Source of the DNA: Comamonadaceae bacterium
GTDB taxonomy: Bacteria; Pseudomonadota; Gammaproteobacteria; Burkholderiales; Burkholderiaceae_C
Direction: 5' to 3'
Length of the DNA stretch: 64,000 nt
Assembly (NCBI GenBank): GCA_947372865.1
Contig: CANBVJ010000002.1
Location: 1-64,000, forward strand
In this document: positions 44,142 through 54,974 of the stretch, piece by piece
Position numbering within the stretch: the first letter of the stretch is position 1
Layout of the letters: every line of letters starts with the position of its first letter
Program-made: the position numbers and the translations under genes
Notes under the pieces: generated by a model
What the model was told of the DNA's origin: nothing
Database searches by the model: none
What the model saw: the letters and a program-made list of their open reading frames with translations, nothing else

Positions 44142-44221
44142 ATTTCAAGCTATAAATTATAGCGACATTTTCAGTGGTTTTCACGCAATCGTTAAAAGAG
44201 TGCGCTATCCCACGCAATGCC

Positions 44222-46663
44222 TCAATGTTTAACGGCGCCCTGCACTCCCTGTGATCCATCCACGGCCGGTGCGGGCACCACCAAAACCTCGTCTTCTGGC
44301 AACGGCACGGGCTGAGACACGAGCGCGTATTCCAACACTTGGTCAATCCAGCGCACTGGAATGATTTCCAGGCCCTTTTTGACGTTGTCCGGAATCTCTT
44401 GCAAGTCCTTGGCATTCGACTCGGGAATCAGCACCGTCTTGATGCCGCCACGCAGTGCGGCCAGCAGTTTCTCCTTGAGTCCACCAATCTCGGTGATCTC
44501 GCCACGCAGAGTGATCTCACCCGTCATCGCCACGTCACCACGCACCGCAATCCCTGTCAGGGCCGACACAAAGGCAGTGGCCATGGCGGCACCTGCACTC
44601 GGACCGTCCTTGGGTGTGGCGCCATCGGGTACGTGGATATGGATGTCTTTTTTCTCAAAAAACTCGTCCTTGATGCCCAGGCGGCGGGCACGGCTGCGCA
44701 CTACGGTGCGTGCGGCCTCGACCGACTCTTTCATGACATCGCCCAAAGAACCGGTGCGGGTGATGACGCCCTTGCCGGGTATCAGGGCTGCCTCAATGGT
44801 GAGCAAATCGCCCCCCACCTCGGTCCAAGCCAGACCAACGACTTGGCCGACTTGGTTCTGGTCTTCTGCGCGGCCGAAGCTGAACTTGCGCACGCCCAGG
44901 TAGTCATTCAGGTTGTCAGCGTTCACCAAGACTCGGGGCGTCAGTTTCTTGAGCAGCAGGCCCTTGACGACCTTGCGGCAAATCTTGGACAGCTCGCGCT
45001 CCAGCGAACGCACACCCGCTTCACGGGTGTAATAGCGCACGATGTCGCGCACCGCGTCCTCAGAGACGAGCAATTCGGCGTCTTTGACGCCGTTGTTCTT
45101 CATCTGCTTGGGCAGCAAATAGGTCAGCGCGATACTGGTTTTTTCGTCTTCGGTGTAGCCGGAAAGGCGAATTACTTCCATACGGTCCAGCAGCGCGGCC
45201 GGGATCTTCATGGAGTTGGACGTAGCCACGAACATCACGTCGCTCAGATCGTAGTCAACCTCCACATAGTGGTCGCCAAACTTGTGGTTTTGCTCTGGGT
45301 CCAGCACTTCAAGAAGCGCGCTACTCGGGTCGCCCCGGAAGTCCGTGCCCAGTTTGTCGATCTCGTCGAGCAAAAACAAAGGGTTGCGCGTGCCGACCTT
45401 GCTCAGGCTTTGCAAGACCTTGCCCGGCATAGCGCCGATGTATGTGCGGCGGTGGCCACGAATTTCGGCCTCGTCGCGCATGCCACCCAGCGCCATACGC
45501 ACGTACTTGCGTCCGGTCGCCTTGGCAATCGACTGGCCCAATGATGTCTTGCCTACACCCGGAGGACCCACCAAGCACAGGATGGGCGCCTTGACCTTGT
45601 CCACGCGCTGCTGCACTGCAAGATATTCCAGAATGCGGTCCTTGACCTTGTCCAGCCCGTAGTGGTCCTGGTTGAGCACGGCTTCGGCATTACCAAGGTC
45701 GTGTTTGATTTTGGTCTTGGTCGTCCACGGCAGGCCAATCAGCACGTCCAGGTAATTGCGCACCACGGTGGCTTCTGCCGACATGGGCGACATCAGCTTG
45801 AGCTTTTTGAGTTCGGCCTCTGCCTTTTTCAGGGCTTCCTTGGGCATCTTGGCCGCTTTGATTTTTTTCTCAAGCTCCTCAATGTCAGCGCCGTCTTCGC
45901 CGTCGCCCAGTTCCTTCTGGATCGCTTTGACCTGCTCGTTCAGATAGAAGTCGCGCTGGTTTTTCTCCATCTGGCGCTTGACGCGGCCGCGGATTTTCTT
46001 GTCCACATTGAGAATGTCCACCTCACGCTCGATTTGTTCGAGCAGGTTTTCCATCCGCGCTTTGACGTCGGCCAGGCTCAACACCACCTGCTTGTTTTCC
46101 AGTTTCAGGGGCAAATGGGCGGCAATGGTGTCGGCCAGGCGACCGGCGTCGTCGATGCTGGCAATCGAGGTCAGAATTTCGGCCGGGATTTTCTTGTTGA
46201 GTTTGACGTACTGGTCAAACTGCTGCATCACCGCGCGGCGCAGGGCCTCGATTTCGCTGGTGCTGGTTTTCTCGGCCTCGCCACTCAGGGCTGCGGGCGG
46301 CTCAATCGGCGTGACCAGGGCGGTGAAATGCGATTCGCCGTCTTCAATTTTGTCGACGGTGGCGCGCTGATGGCCTTCGACCAGCACTTTGACGGTGCCG
46401 TCAGGCAGTTTGAGCATCTGCAAAATCGTGGAAACGCAACCCACCTCGAACATGTCGGTGACCAGGGGCTCATCCTTGGCCGCCGTTTTTTGCGCCACCA
46501 ACATGATGCGACGGTCGGTTTCCATGGCCGCTTCGAGCGCCTTGATGCTCTTGGGGCGACCCACAAACAGCGGTATCACCATGTGGGGAAAGACCACGAC
46601 GTCGCGCAGGGGCAACATCGGCAAATCAATCGGGCTGGCAGGCAATGGGGTGTGACCGGACAT
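44222..46663 (-). CDS. lon: ATP-dependent protease Lon
   Basis: LPMLPLRDVVVFPHMVIPLFVGR, GPPGVGKTSLGQSIA, PKDGPSAGAAMATAFVSALTG. Confidence 0.98.
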   Translation of the reverse strand: MSGHTPLPASPIDLPMLPLRDVVVFPHMVIPLFVGRPKSIKALEAAMETDRRIMLVAQKTAAKDEPLVTDMFEVGCVSTILQMLKLPDGTVKVLVEGHQRATVDKIEDGESHFTALVTPIEPPAALSGEAEKTSTSEIEALRRAVMQQFDQYVKLNKKIPAEILTSIASIDDAGRLADTIAAHLPLKLENKQVVLSLADVKARMENLLEQIEREVDILNVDKKIRGRVKRQMEKNQRDFYLNEQVKAIQKELGDGEDGADIEELEKKIKAAKMPKEALKKAEAELKKLKLMSPMSAEATVVRNYLDVLIGLPWTTKTKIKHDLGNAEAVLNQDHYGLDKVKDRILEYLAVQQRVDKVKAPILCLVGPPGVGKTSLGQSIAKATGRKYVRMALGGMRDEAEIRGHRRTYIGAMPGKVLQSLSKVGTRNPLFLLDEIDKLGTDFRGDPSSALLEVLDPEQNHKFGDHYVEVDYDLSDVMFVATSNSMKIPAALLDRMEVIRLSGYTEDEKTSIALTYLLPKQMKNNGVKDAELLVSEDAVRDIVRYYTREAGVRSLERELSKICRKVVKGLLLKKLTPRVLVNADNLNDYLGVRKFSFGRAEDQNQVGQVVGLAWTEVGGDLLTIEAALIPGKGVITRTGSLGDVMKESVEAARTVVRSRARRLGIKDEFFEKKDIHIHVPDGATPKDGPSAGAAMATAFVSALTGIAVRGDVAMTGEITLRGEITEIGGLKEKLLAALRGGIKTVLIPESNAKDLQEIPDNVKKGLEIIPVRWIDQVLEYALVSQPVPLPEDEVLVVPAPAVDGSQGVQGAVKH

Positions 46664-46795
46664 AGTTAAACCTTGTGTATGTGTTCGATATGGACGGGTT
46701 TTAACAAATTTCAAGCCAGCAAAGGCAGAAATCTAGTGCAAACCCGTTCCAGATCAGGGCCTGTGCGGCCCCGCCCTCGCGCCCAAGCGCGAGGC

Positions 46796-48061
46796 TCAGG
46801 CTTTTTTGGCGATCTCGCGGTACACCAGCAGCGGGGGGTGGTTGTCTTCAATCGTGGACGCATCCACCACCACCTTGACCACATCACTGCTGTCAGGCAG
46901 CTGGTACATGGTGTCAATCAGTGACTGCTCCAGGATGGAACGCAGGCCGCGCGCACCGGTTTTACGTGCCAGCGCACGCTTGGCAATAGCCCGTAGCGCG
47001 TCCGGACGAATCTCCAGCTCGGCGCCTTCCAGAGCAATCAGCTTGGCGTATTGCTTGACCAGCGCATTCTTGGGCTCGGTCAGAATCTGCACCATGGCGT
47101 CTTCGGTCAGCTCGGCCAGGGTGGCCACCACGGGCATGCGGCCCACGAGCTCGGGGATCAGACCAAACTTGATCAAGTCCTCGGGCTCCACGTCCTTGAA
47201 GACTTCGGTCAGGCTGCGCTGCGCCTTGCTCATCACCGTGGCACCAAAGCCGATGCCAGACGACTGGGTGCGGTTTTCGATGACTTTCTCCAGCCCCGCA
47301 AACGCGCCGCCGCAGATGAACAAGATGTTGGTGGTGTCGATCTGCACGAAATCCTGGTTCGGGTGCTTGCGCCCACCTTGGGGCGGCACGCTGGCCATGG
47401 TGCCTTCGATCAGCTTGAGCAGCGCTTGTTGCACGCCCTCGCCCGACACGTCACGGGTGATGGACGGGTTGTCCGATTTGCGTGAGATTTTGTCGATTTC
47501 GTCGATATACACAATGCCGCGCTGGGCACGCTCGACTTCGTAGTTGCAGCTTTGCAGCAGCTTGAGCACGATGTTTTCCACGTCTTCGCCCACGTAGCCG
47601 GCTTCGGTCAGGGTGGTCGCGTCGGCCATCACAAAGGGCACATCGAGCATGCGCGCCAGGGTTTGGGCCAGCAGGGTTTTGCCCGAACCGGTAGGACCGA
47701 TCAGCAAAATATTGCTTTTGGACAGCTCTACGTCGTCCTTTTTGGCTTTTTCCTGGTGGCGCAGGCGTTTGTAGTGGTTGTATACCGCCACCGCCAGGGT
47801 GCGCTTGGCCGGTTCTTGCCCAATAACGTAGTTGTCCAGGTTGGCCTTGATTTCGGAGGGCGTAGGCAGGTCGCCACGGCCTTCGCTGTCGCCAGTGATG
47901 GACGGCACTTCGTCCCGGATGATTTCGTTGCACAGGTCAATGCATTCGTCGCAGACGAACACAGACGGCCCGGCGATAAGCTTTTTAACTTCGTGCTGGC
48001 TCTTGCCGCAGAACGAGCAATACAGGTTCTTTTCGCTCGAAGCGCCTTTTTTTTCGGCCAT
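46796..48061 (-). CDS. clpX: ATP-dependent Clp protease ATP-binding subunit ClpX
   Basis: Zinc finger [47 protein letters not shown]. Confidence 0.98.
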   Translation of the reverse strand: MAEKKGASSEKNLYCSFCGKSQHEVKKLIAGPSVFVCDECIDLCNEIIRDEVPSITGDSEGRGDLPTPSEIKANLDNYVIGQEPAKRTLAVAVYNHYKRLRHQEKAKKDDVELSKSNILLIGPTGSGKTLLAQTLARMLDVPFVMADATTLTEAGYVGEDVENIVLKLLQSCNYEVERAQRGIVYIDEIDKISRKSDNPSITRDVSGEGVQQALLKLIEGTMASVPPQGGRKHPNQDFVQIDTTNILFICGGAFAGLEKVIENRTQSSGIGFGATVMSKAQRSLTEVFKDVEPEDLIKFGLIPELVGRMPVVATLAELTEDAMVQILTEPKNALVKQYAKLIALEGAELEIRPDALRAIAKRALARKTGARGLRSILEQSLIDTMYQLPDSSDVVKVVVDASTIEDNHPPLLVYREIAKKA

Positions 48062-48103
48062 GGGACAAATGCCTTTTTAGGTATGAAAACCAATGATAAC
48101 CAA

Positions 48104-48139
48104 CTAAAAACGGTGTCTCCCGCTTGGAAAGACACCGTT
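48104..48139 (-). terminator. Terminator/attenuator between clpP and clpX
   Basis: Minus strand AACGGTGTC...GACACCGTT followed by TTTAG. Confidence 0.65.
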
Positions 48140-48165
48140 GCTGCTCTGGGCCCGTGGCCAGAAAT

Positions 48166-48795
48166 TTACGGGCGCTTGGCGATCACCTGGTCGATGAGGC
48201 CGTATTCCTTGGCTTCGTCGGCGGACAGGTAATAGTCGCGCTCGGTGTCACGTTCGATCTTTTCCAAAGGCTGGCCGGTGCGGTCGGCCAAGATTTTGTT
48301 CAACTGCTCGCGCGTTTTCAGGATTTCGCGGGCGTGGATCTCGATCTCGGTGGCCTGGCCTTGGGTGCCGCCCAAAGGTTGGTGAATCATGACCTTGGAG
48401 TTGGGCAGCGAAAACCGCTTGCCTTTGGCACCCGCCGTCAGCAAAAACGCGCCCATGCTGGCGGCCATACCGATGCACAGGGTGGACACGTCGGGCTTGA
48501 TAAAGTTCATGGTGTCAAAAATCGCCATGCCAGCGCTCACCGAGCCGCCAGGCGAGTTGATGTAGAACGAAATGTCCTTGTCCGGATTTTCGCTTTCCAG
48601 AAACAGCAACTGCGCCACCACCAGATTGGCCGTCTGGTCATTGACCGGGCCGACCAAGAAAATCACGCGCTCTTTGAGCAGGCGCGAGTAAATGTCGTAC
48701 GAGCGCTCGCCCCGGCCCGACTGTTCGATGACCATGGGAACCATGCCCAGGGCCTGGGTTTCCAGGGCGCCTGGCATTCCATATTTCACGTTCAT
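48166..48795 (-). CDS. clpP: ATP-dependent Clp protease proteolytic subunit
   Basis: [54 protein letters not shown]. Confidence 0.98.
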   Translation of the reverse strand: MNVKYGMPGALETQALGMVPMVIEQSGRGERSYDIYSRLLKERVIFLVGPVNDQTANLVVAQLLFLESENPDKDISFYINSPGGSVSAGMAIFDTMNFIKPDVSTLCIGMAASMGAFLLTAGAKGKRFSLPNSKVMIHQPLGGTQGQATEIEIHAREILKTREQLNKILADRTGQPLEKIERDTERDYYLSADEAKEYGLIDQVIAKRP

Positions 48796-48945
48796 AGGAT
48801 CTCCGAAAAAATGTAAGGGGCTGCACCAAGGGCGGGCCCACCAAACCAAGCTGGGGGTTGAAAACGAAACTGCAAGCCCCGCCCTCAGTCCAAAGCCACC
48901 CAACGCCCGGCCTGCAACTGCAACGGCAGCGTCGACTTGTGGCGA

Positions 48946-50256
48946 TTAATTTTGCCCCATCAACTCGTCAAAGGAGATGGCCTTCTCAGAGACCTTCAAT
49001 TGCGACAGCACATAGGCGGTCACGTTGTTTTCAATCACGATGGACTCGACCTCGGCCATGCGGCGGTTGTCGCCGTAGTACCAACGCACCACCTCGGCGG
49101 GCTTTTCGTAGCTGGCAGCGAGCTCTTCCACGTGCGCTTTGATCTGGTCGGCGGTGGCGTGCAGGTCTTTCGTACGCACCAGTTCGGCCACTACCAGGCC
49201 CAGACGCACGCGGCGCTCGGCCTGGGCGGTGAACAATTCAGCGGGAATCGGCGCTTTGTCCGCGTCCTTGACGCCGCGCTGCTTGAGGTCGGCGCGTGCG
49301 CCTTCGATCAGGCGGTCCACTTCGGACTGCACGCTGGCCTTGGGCAAGTCGAGTTCGGCTTTGGCCACCAGCGCGTCCATGACGACTTGCTTGTTGCGTC
49401 CAAGCAAGCGGGCCTTGACTTCGCGCTGCAGGTTTTTGCGGATGTCAGCGCGCAGGCCGTCAACCGTACCGTCGGCGATGCCCAGGGCAGCAGCCAAGGC
49501 GTCGTCCACTTCAGGCAGGTGCGCGGCTTCGACCTTCTTCAAGGTCACCAGGAAGTCGGCGGTTTTGCCGGCTACGTCTTTGCCGTGGTACTCGGCGGGG
49601 AAAGCCAGGGGGAAGGTTTTGCTTTCGCCAAACTTCATGCCGCGGGTGGCTTCCTCAAATTCTTTGAGCATCTGGCCGTCGCCCAGGATGAACTGGAAGT
49701 CTTCGGCCTTGCCGCCTTCAAACGGCTCGCCGTCAATCTTGCCGGCAAAGTCCACCGTCACGCGGTCGGTGTCTTGGGCTGCGGCGTCATGGGGGCGTTG
49801 CGAGAAAGTGCGGCGCTGCTTGCGCAGAATGTCGATGGTCTTGTCGATGGCGGCATCGGTCACATCGGCGGTGACGGTTTCCACTTCAGCGCTGGCCAGG
49901 TCGCCAATCACCACTTCGGGGAACACTTCGAACACGGCGTCAAAGGCCATAAAGCCTTCGGCGGCGCCGGTGGCCTCGGTGATGCTGGGCTGGCCTGCTA
50001 CACGCAGTTTGGCTTCGTTGGCGGCGGCAGAGAAAGCTTCGCCGACCTTGTCGTTCATCACTTCGTAATGAACCGAATAGCCGTAGCGCTGGTTGACCAC
50101 GTTCATGGGCACTTTGCCGGGACGGAAACCGTCCATCTTCACCGTGCGGGCCATTTTGCGCAGGCGTGCGCTGACTTCGGACTGAACGGCCTCAACGGGC
50201 AGGTTCAGGGTAATTTTGCGTTCGAGCTTTTCCAGGGTTTCAACGATAACGGTCAT
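48946..50256 (-). CDS. tig: Trigger factor
   Basis: MTVIVETLEKLERKITLNLPVE, MDGFRPGKVPMNVVNQRYG. Confidence 0.97.
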   Translation of the reverse strand: MTVIVETLEKLERKITLNLPVEAVQSEVSARLRKMARTVKMDGFRPGKVPMNVVNQRYGYSVHYEVMNDKVGEAFSAAANEAKLRVAGQPSITEATGAAEGFMAFDAVFEVFPEVVIGDLASAEVETVTADVTDAAIDKTIDILRKQRRTFSQRPHDAAAQDTDRVTVDFAGKIDGEPFEGGKAEDFQFILGDGQMLKEFEEATRGMKFGESKTFPLAFPAEYHGKDVAGKTADFLVTLKKVEAAHLPEVDDALAAALGIADGTVDGLRADIRKNLQREVKARLLGRNKQVVMDALVAKAELDLPKASVQSEVDRLIEGARADLKQRGVKDADKAPIPAELFTAQAERRVRLGLVVAELVRTKDLHATADQIKAHVEELAASYEKPAEVVRWYYGDNRRMAEVESIVIENNVTAYVLSQLKVSEKAISFDELMGQN

Positions 50257-50340
50257 TCAAATGCTCCTAAAGGTCAAGGGCAGCGCCCGCCGTGTGCGGC
50301 TGTGCGATGCCCAAAAAGTGGGAAATCAAGTACTCAAGGA

Positions 50341-50427
50341 TGGTGCGCGGGGCGGGACTCGAACCCGCACACTGTTGCCAGCGTCAGGACCTAAACCTGG
50401 TGCGTCTACCAATTTCGCCACCCGCGC
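50341..50427 (-). tRNA. tRNA-Leu(TAG), CCA encoded
   Basis: GCGCGGGTGGCGAAATTGGTAGACGCACCAGGTTTAGGTCCTG...GGTTCGAGTCCCGCCCCGCGCACCA. Confidence 0.97.
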
Positions 50428-50433
50428 AGTAAA

Positions 50434-50489
50434 AAATCAGGGTCTAACCTGTCCAGGCGCGCCCTGGGGCGCCGTGTCTGGGTTAGACC
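50434..50489 (-). terminator. Candidate terminator downstream of the RND permease (9-bp outer stem, long GC-rich inner hairpin, T6 after 4 nt)
   Basis: GGTCTAACC (50481-50489 read on minus)...GGTTAGACC then CTGATTTTTT. Confidence 0.6.
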
Positions 50490-50500
50490 TTTGAAATCGG

Positions 50501-53500
50501 TCAGCTGACTATTTTAGCCTGCGTCGGCACAGCCTCGCGGTGTACCCGAAACCAGGCCGCGTACATGGCCGGCAGCGCCAGCAAGGTCAGCACTGTGGCC
50601 ACAATCAGGCCACCCATGATGGCCACCGCCATCGGCCCCCAGAACACCGAGCGCGACAGCGGAATCATGGCCAGCACGGCGGCAGCAGCGGTGAGCACAA
50701 TAGGGCGCAGGCGGCGCACCGCGGACTCCACAATCGCGTCCCAGGCTGGCACGCCATTGGCGCGGTCTTGCTCAATCTGGTCGATCAATATGACTGAGTT
50801 GCGCTGAATCATGCCCATGAGCGCAATCACGCCCAGCAGCGCCACAAAGCCAAACGGCCGGCCCGAAATCAGCAGCGCTGCGGCCACACCGGCAATACCC
50901 AAGGGGCCGGTCAAAAACACCAGCATGGCGCGGCTAAAACTGTGCAGTTGCAGCATCAGCAGCGTGAAGGTGATGAACAGCATGATGGGCACGCCTGCCG
51001 CAATCGAGCTGGAGCCCTTGCTGCTTTCGGCCACGGCGCCGGCCACTTCGATGCGGTAGCCCGCGTCGCTGCCGGATTTCCAGGTGGCTTCCAGGCGGTT
51101 GAGCGCGGGCAGCAACTGGGCGGTGACGGTGGCGCCTTGCAGGCCTTCCACGATGTCGCCCTGCACGGTTATCGCGTAGTCGCGGCCGTCCCGCCAAAGC
51201 ACACCGGGCTCCCAGGCGAAGCTGGGTTTGGCGATTTGCGTCAAGGGAATGGACTTGCCGCTGGCTGTGGGCAAGTAGGCGTTGCCGATGTCAGAAATGG
51301 CGTTGCGCTCGCTTAACGGGCCACGCAAGACGATGTCGATGAGCTTGTCGCCTTCGCGAAACTGCCCCACCGTGCTGCCCGAGAGCAGAATTTTGGAGGC
51401 CTGGGCGATGGACTGGCTGGTTACACCCAGTGCGCGTGCCTTGGCCTGGTCCACTTCCAGGCGCAGCACTTTGACCGGTTCGTTCCAGTTGTCGTTAACA
51501 CCGCGCATATTGGCGTTGGCGCGCAGCACGGCCTTGACCTCGTTGGCCCGCTGGCGCAGCACCTCTGGGTTCTGGCCCATCACGCGAAACTGCACCGGGT
51601 AGGCCACCGGCGGGCCGTTGGGCAAGATCTTTACGCGGGCGCGCACTTCAGGAAATTCCTGGCCCATCAGCGCTGGCAGCTTGATGCGCAATGATTCGCG
51701 CACTTTCAGGTCCTTGGGCAGGATGATGAGTTGCGACACATTGCTTTGCTGAAAGATCGAATCCAGCGGCAAATAAAAGCGCGGCACGCCCGAACCGATC
51801 CAGGTGGTGACGCTTTGCACGCCGGCCTCTTGCATCATGCGGGCCTCCACGCGTGCAGTGGTGGCCTCGTTGGCGGCAAATGACGTGCCCTCGGGGTACC
51901 ACAGCTCGAGCAAGACTTCGGGGCGGCTCGAATCCGGGAAGAACTGCTGCTGCACCTTGCCCATGCCAAAAATGCCCAACCCAAAGGTGGCCAGCATCAA
52001 CCCGATCGTGATCCAGCGGTGCAGGATGCACCAGTTCACCGCGCGGCGAAAGGCGTTGTAAAACGGCGTGTCATAGAGGGCGTTTTCGTCCTCTTCGTCC
52101 ACGGCGTGGGCCGGGGTCTTGAGCAGCAAGGTGCCTAAATAGGGCACGAAGTACACCGACACCAGCCAGCTCAGCATCAGCGCCAGCCCGGTCACACCAA
52201 AAATGGCGAAGGTGTATTCCCCGGTCACCGACTTGGCAATACCAATGGGCAAAAAGCCCACGGCGGTAATTAGCGTGCCGGTCAGCATGGGCATGGCGGT
52301 GATCTCATACGCAAAGGTGGCAGCGCGCACCTTGTCGTAGCCTTGTTCGAGCTTGCGCACCATCATTTCCACCGCAATGATGGCGTCGTCCACCAGCAGC
52401 CCCAGCGAAATGATGAGCGAGCCCAGCGAAATCTTGTGCAGGCCGATGCCCCAGTAGTACATGCCCAAAAATGTGACTGCCAGCACCAACGGAATGGTGA
52501 TACCCACCACCAGGCCCGGGCGCACATCGACGTAATAGCGCTGGAACCAGCGCTGCTTGCCCGGACGCTTGTGAAAGCCCAGGGCCACAAAACTCACCGC
52601 CAACACGATCACGATGGCTTCGACCAGCGCGCGCACAAATTCATTGACCGAGCCCGCCACGGCGGTCGGCTGGTCTTGCACTTCCACCAGGCGCAAGCCC
52701 GCAGGCAGCGCAGCGTTGATGGCCGCAGTGGACGCCTTGAGCGCTTTGCCCATGGCGATGATGTCGCCGCCCTTGCTCATGGAAATGCCCAAGCCCAGCA
52801 CCTGCTTGCCCTGGAAATGCATCTTCACCCCGGCTGGGTCAATCACCCCGCGCTTGATCTCGGCAATATCGCCCAAATGCAGCTGGCTGCCCGAGCTGCC
52901 GCGAATCGGCATGGCGCGCAGCTCTTGCACCGCCTCAAACTGACCGGCCACGCGCACTTGCACCACGTCCAGCGGCGTTTGCACCGTGCCGGCGCTCTCG
53001 ATGGCGTTTTGCTGGCCGAGTTGCGCCAGCACCTGGTTCATGTCCAGACCGAGTTGCGCCAGGCGCTTTTGCGAAATTTCGATGTAGATTTTTTCGTCCT
53101 GCACGCCAAACAGGTCCACCTTGTTCACGTCGGGCACGCGCAGCAGCTTTTGGCGCACCTCGTCGGCAGCGGTTTTGGCCTCCACGTCCGAGAAACCATC
53201 GGCCTCCAACGCGTAGATCACGCCATAGACATCGCCAAACTCGTCGTTAAAAAACGGCCCTTGCACGCCTGCGGGCAGCGTGTAGCGCATGTCGCCGAGC
53301 TTTTTGCGCACCACGTACCAAAGATTAGGCACCTCGGCGGCCTTGGTGGAATCCTTGACTTCAAAGAAGACGGTGGTCTCGCCCGGCTTGGAAAAGCTGC
53401 GGATCTTGTAGGCAAAGGGCACTTCCTGCAGCGCCCGCTCCATCTTGTCGGTGACTTGTTCGGCCATTTGCTGCGCCGTGGCGCCCGGCCAGTAAGCGCG

Positions 53501-53668
53501 CACCACCATGGCCCGAAAGGTGAAAGGCGGGTCTTCGTCCTGCCCGAGCTGGAAGTACGAGGCCATGCCCAGCACCAGCAGCACCAGCATCAGATAACGG
53601 GTCAGCGCGCTGTGTTCCAGCGCCCAGCGCGACAGGTTGAAACCCGCTTTGGGAGTGTCTTGTTTCAT
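50501..53668 (-). CDS. RND-family efflux transporter permease (AcrB/HAE-type)
   Basis: 1055 aa; VSVYFVPYLGTLLL, LGSLIISLGLLVDDAIIAVEMM, GVIALMGMIQRNSVILIDQIEQ. Confidence 0.95.
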   Translation of the reverse strand: MKQDTPKAGFNLSRWALEHSALTRYLMLVLLVLGMASYFQLGQDEDPPFTFRAMVVRAYWPGATAQQMAEQVTDKMERALQEVPFAYKIRSFSKPGETTVFFEVKDSTKAAEVPNLWYVVRKKLGDMRYTLPAGVQGPFFNDEFGDVYGVIYALEADGFSDVEAKTAADEVRQKLLRVPDVNKVDLFGVQDEKIYIEISQKRLAQLGLDMNQVLAQLGQQNAIESAGTVQTPLDVVQVRVAGQFEAVQELRAMPIRGSSGSQLHLGDIAEIKRGVIDPAGVKMHFQGKQVLGLGISMSKGGDIIAMGKALKASTAAINAALPAGLRLVEVQDQPTAVAGSVNEFVRALVEAIVIVLAVSFVALGFHKRPGKQRWFQRYYVDVRPGLVVGITIPLVLAVTFLGMYYWGIGLHKISLGSLIISLGLLVDDAIIAVEMMVRKLEQGYDKVRAATFAYEITAMPMLTGTLITAVGFLPIGIAKSVTGEYTFAIFGVTGLALMLSWLVSVYFVPYLGTLLLKTPAHAVDEEDENALYDTPFYNAFRRAVNWCILHRWITIGLMLATFGLGIFGMGKVQQQFFPDSSRPEVLLELWYPEGTSFAANEATTARVEARMMQEAGVQSVTTWIGSGVPRFYLPLDSIFQQSNVSQLIILPKDLKVRESLRIKLPALMGQEFPEVRARVKILPNGPPVAYPVQFRVMGQNPEVLRQRANEVKAVLRANANMRGVNDNWNEPVKVLRLEVDQAKARALGVTSQSIAQASKILLSGSTVGQFREGDKLIDIVLRGPLSERNAISDIGNAYLPTASGKSIPLTQIAKPSFAWEPGVLWRDGRDYAITVQGDIVEGLQGATVTAQLLPALNRLEATWKSGSDAGYRIEVAGAVAESSKGSSSIAAGVPIMLFITFTLLMLQLHSFSRAMLVFLTGPLGIAGVAAALLISGRPFGFVALLGVIALMGMIQRNSVILIDQIEQDRANGVPAWDAIVESAVRRLRPIVLTAAAAVLAMIPLSRSVFWGPMAVAIMGGLIVATVLTLLALPAMYAAWFRVHREAVPTQAKIVS

Positions 53669-53675
53669 GCCAGGC

Positions 53676-54806
53676 TCACTTTGCGGCCGACGCGGGGGCC
53701 AGCGCGGACGGGGCGGATGGCACCGCCTGCTCCCGGTAAATCGTCACTTTTTGGCCGGGCGAGAGCACATGCACGCCGGCCGACACCACTTCCATGCCCG
53801 GCTGCAAGCCGCTGGCCACCACCACGTCGTTGCCGTCGGCCGTGGCAATGGCAATCGGCTGCAGGCGCACCGTCATGCTGGCGCGCTCCAACACCCACAC
53901 CGCCACCGCCGTACCGTCATGCTGCAAGGCGCTGGTGGGTAATTTGATAACTGCCGGACCCGAACGGTCCAGGGCCTGCGGCAGCACCGACACCGTGGTG
54001 CCCAGGGGCAGCACATCGGCACCGGCAAGCGTCACCTTCACCACAAAAGTCCGGGTCACCGGGTCGGCGCTGGCCGACACCTCGCGCACCTTGCCCTGGT
54101 AAACAGCCGCACTGGCCCAGGCCCGCACTTCCACGGCCGAGCCCAGTTTCATCTGGCCCACTTTGTCTTCGGGCACAGAAAACACCACATCACGCGCGCC
54201 GTCCTGGGCAATGCGCACCACCGGCGTGCCGACGGCCAGCACCTGGCCGGGTTCGGCGTCCACCGACGTGACTACGCCCGCCGCGTCGGCCACCAGCGTG
54301 GCGTAGGCGCTTTGGTTGCCCTGGGCAGCGAATTGCGCCTGCGCCTGGTCCAACTGCGACTGGGCGGCCTTCAGGGCCACATCGCGCCGCTCGAGTTCGG
54401 CCGCGCTGATGAAGTTTTGGTCGCGCAAGTCTTTGTAGCGCTTGAAATCGGCCGCCGCCAAATCACGGTTGGCCACGGCCGCTGCGAGTTGGGCGCGCGC
54501 GGCGTCCACCGAAAGCTTGAAATCTTGCGCATCCAACTGCGCCAGCGCCTGGCCCGCGCTCACGTGCTGACCGGCTTCCACCATGCGGCGCAAGAGCTTG
54601 CCGCTGACCCGAAAGCCCAGGCGCGACTCGGTGCGGGGCCGCACTTCAGCGGCATATTCAGCGCCCGAACGGATGCCGTCGGCGGCCACGACCACCACCT
54701 TGACGGCCCGCACCGGCTCCTCAGGGGGTACTGGTTTGGTGCAAGCCGCCAGGGCGGCGACGGCCGCAATCAGGGCAAATCGGAAGAGAAAGGGTGATGG
54801 ATTCAT
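53676..54806 (-). CDS. RND efflux periplasmic adaptor (membrane-fusion) lipoprotein
   Basis: Signal/lipobox MNPSPFLFRFALIAAVAALAAC; lipoyl/HlyD pattern. ORF track starts at 55811 but the upstream part is shadow ORF antisense to hpnC. Confidence 0.92.
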   Translation of the reverse strand: MNPSPFLFRFALIAAVAALAACTKPVPPEEPVRAVKVVVVAADGIRSGAEYAAEVRPRTESRLGFRVSGKLLRRMVEAGQHVSAGQALAQLDAQDFKLSVDAARAQLAAAVANRDLAAADFKRYKDLRDQNFISAAELERRDVALKAAQSQLDQAQAQFAAQGNQSAYATLVADAAGVVTSVDAEPGQVLAVGTPVVRIAQDGARDVVFSVPEDKVGQMKLGSAVEVRAWASAAVYQGKVREVSASADPVTRTFVVKVTLAGADVLPLGTTVSVLPQALDRSGPAVIKLPTSALQHDGTAVAVWVLERASMTVRLQPIAIATADGNDVVVASGLQPGMEVVSAGVHVLSPGQKVTIYREQAVPSAPSALAPASAAK

Positions 54807-54974
54807 AAAAGCGATGCAAACACGTTGGGAAAAGCGGGGGCGTGCTGGCATATCGGGGAATAATGACCAGCGGGTTATTAATTTTAGCCCAGACGCAGTT
54901 TTTGCCAAATCCCCGGGCTTTTCACTTGCGGCCAACAGGGTATCGGGCCACCGCCGCCAAGGCACAATGCCGCC

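Noticed and set aside
52343-53947. 534-aa ORF antisense to the RND permease
   Set aside because: Shadow ORF spanning two well-supported genes on the other strand.
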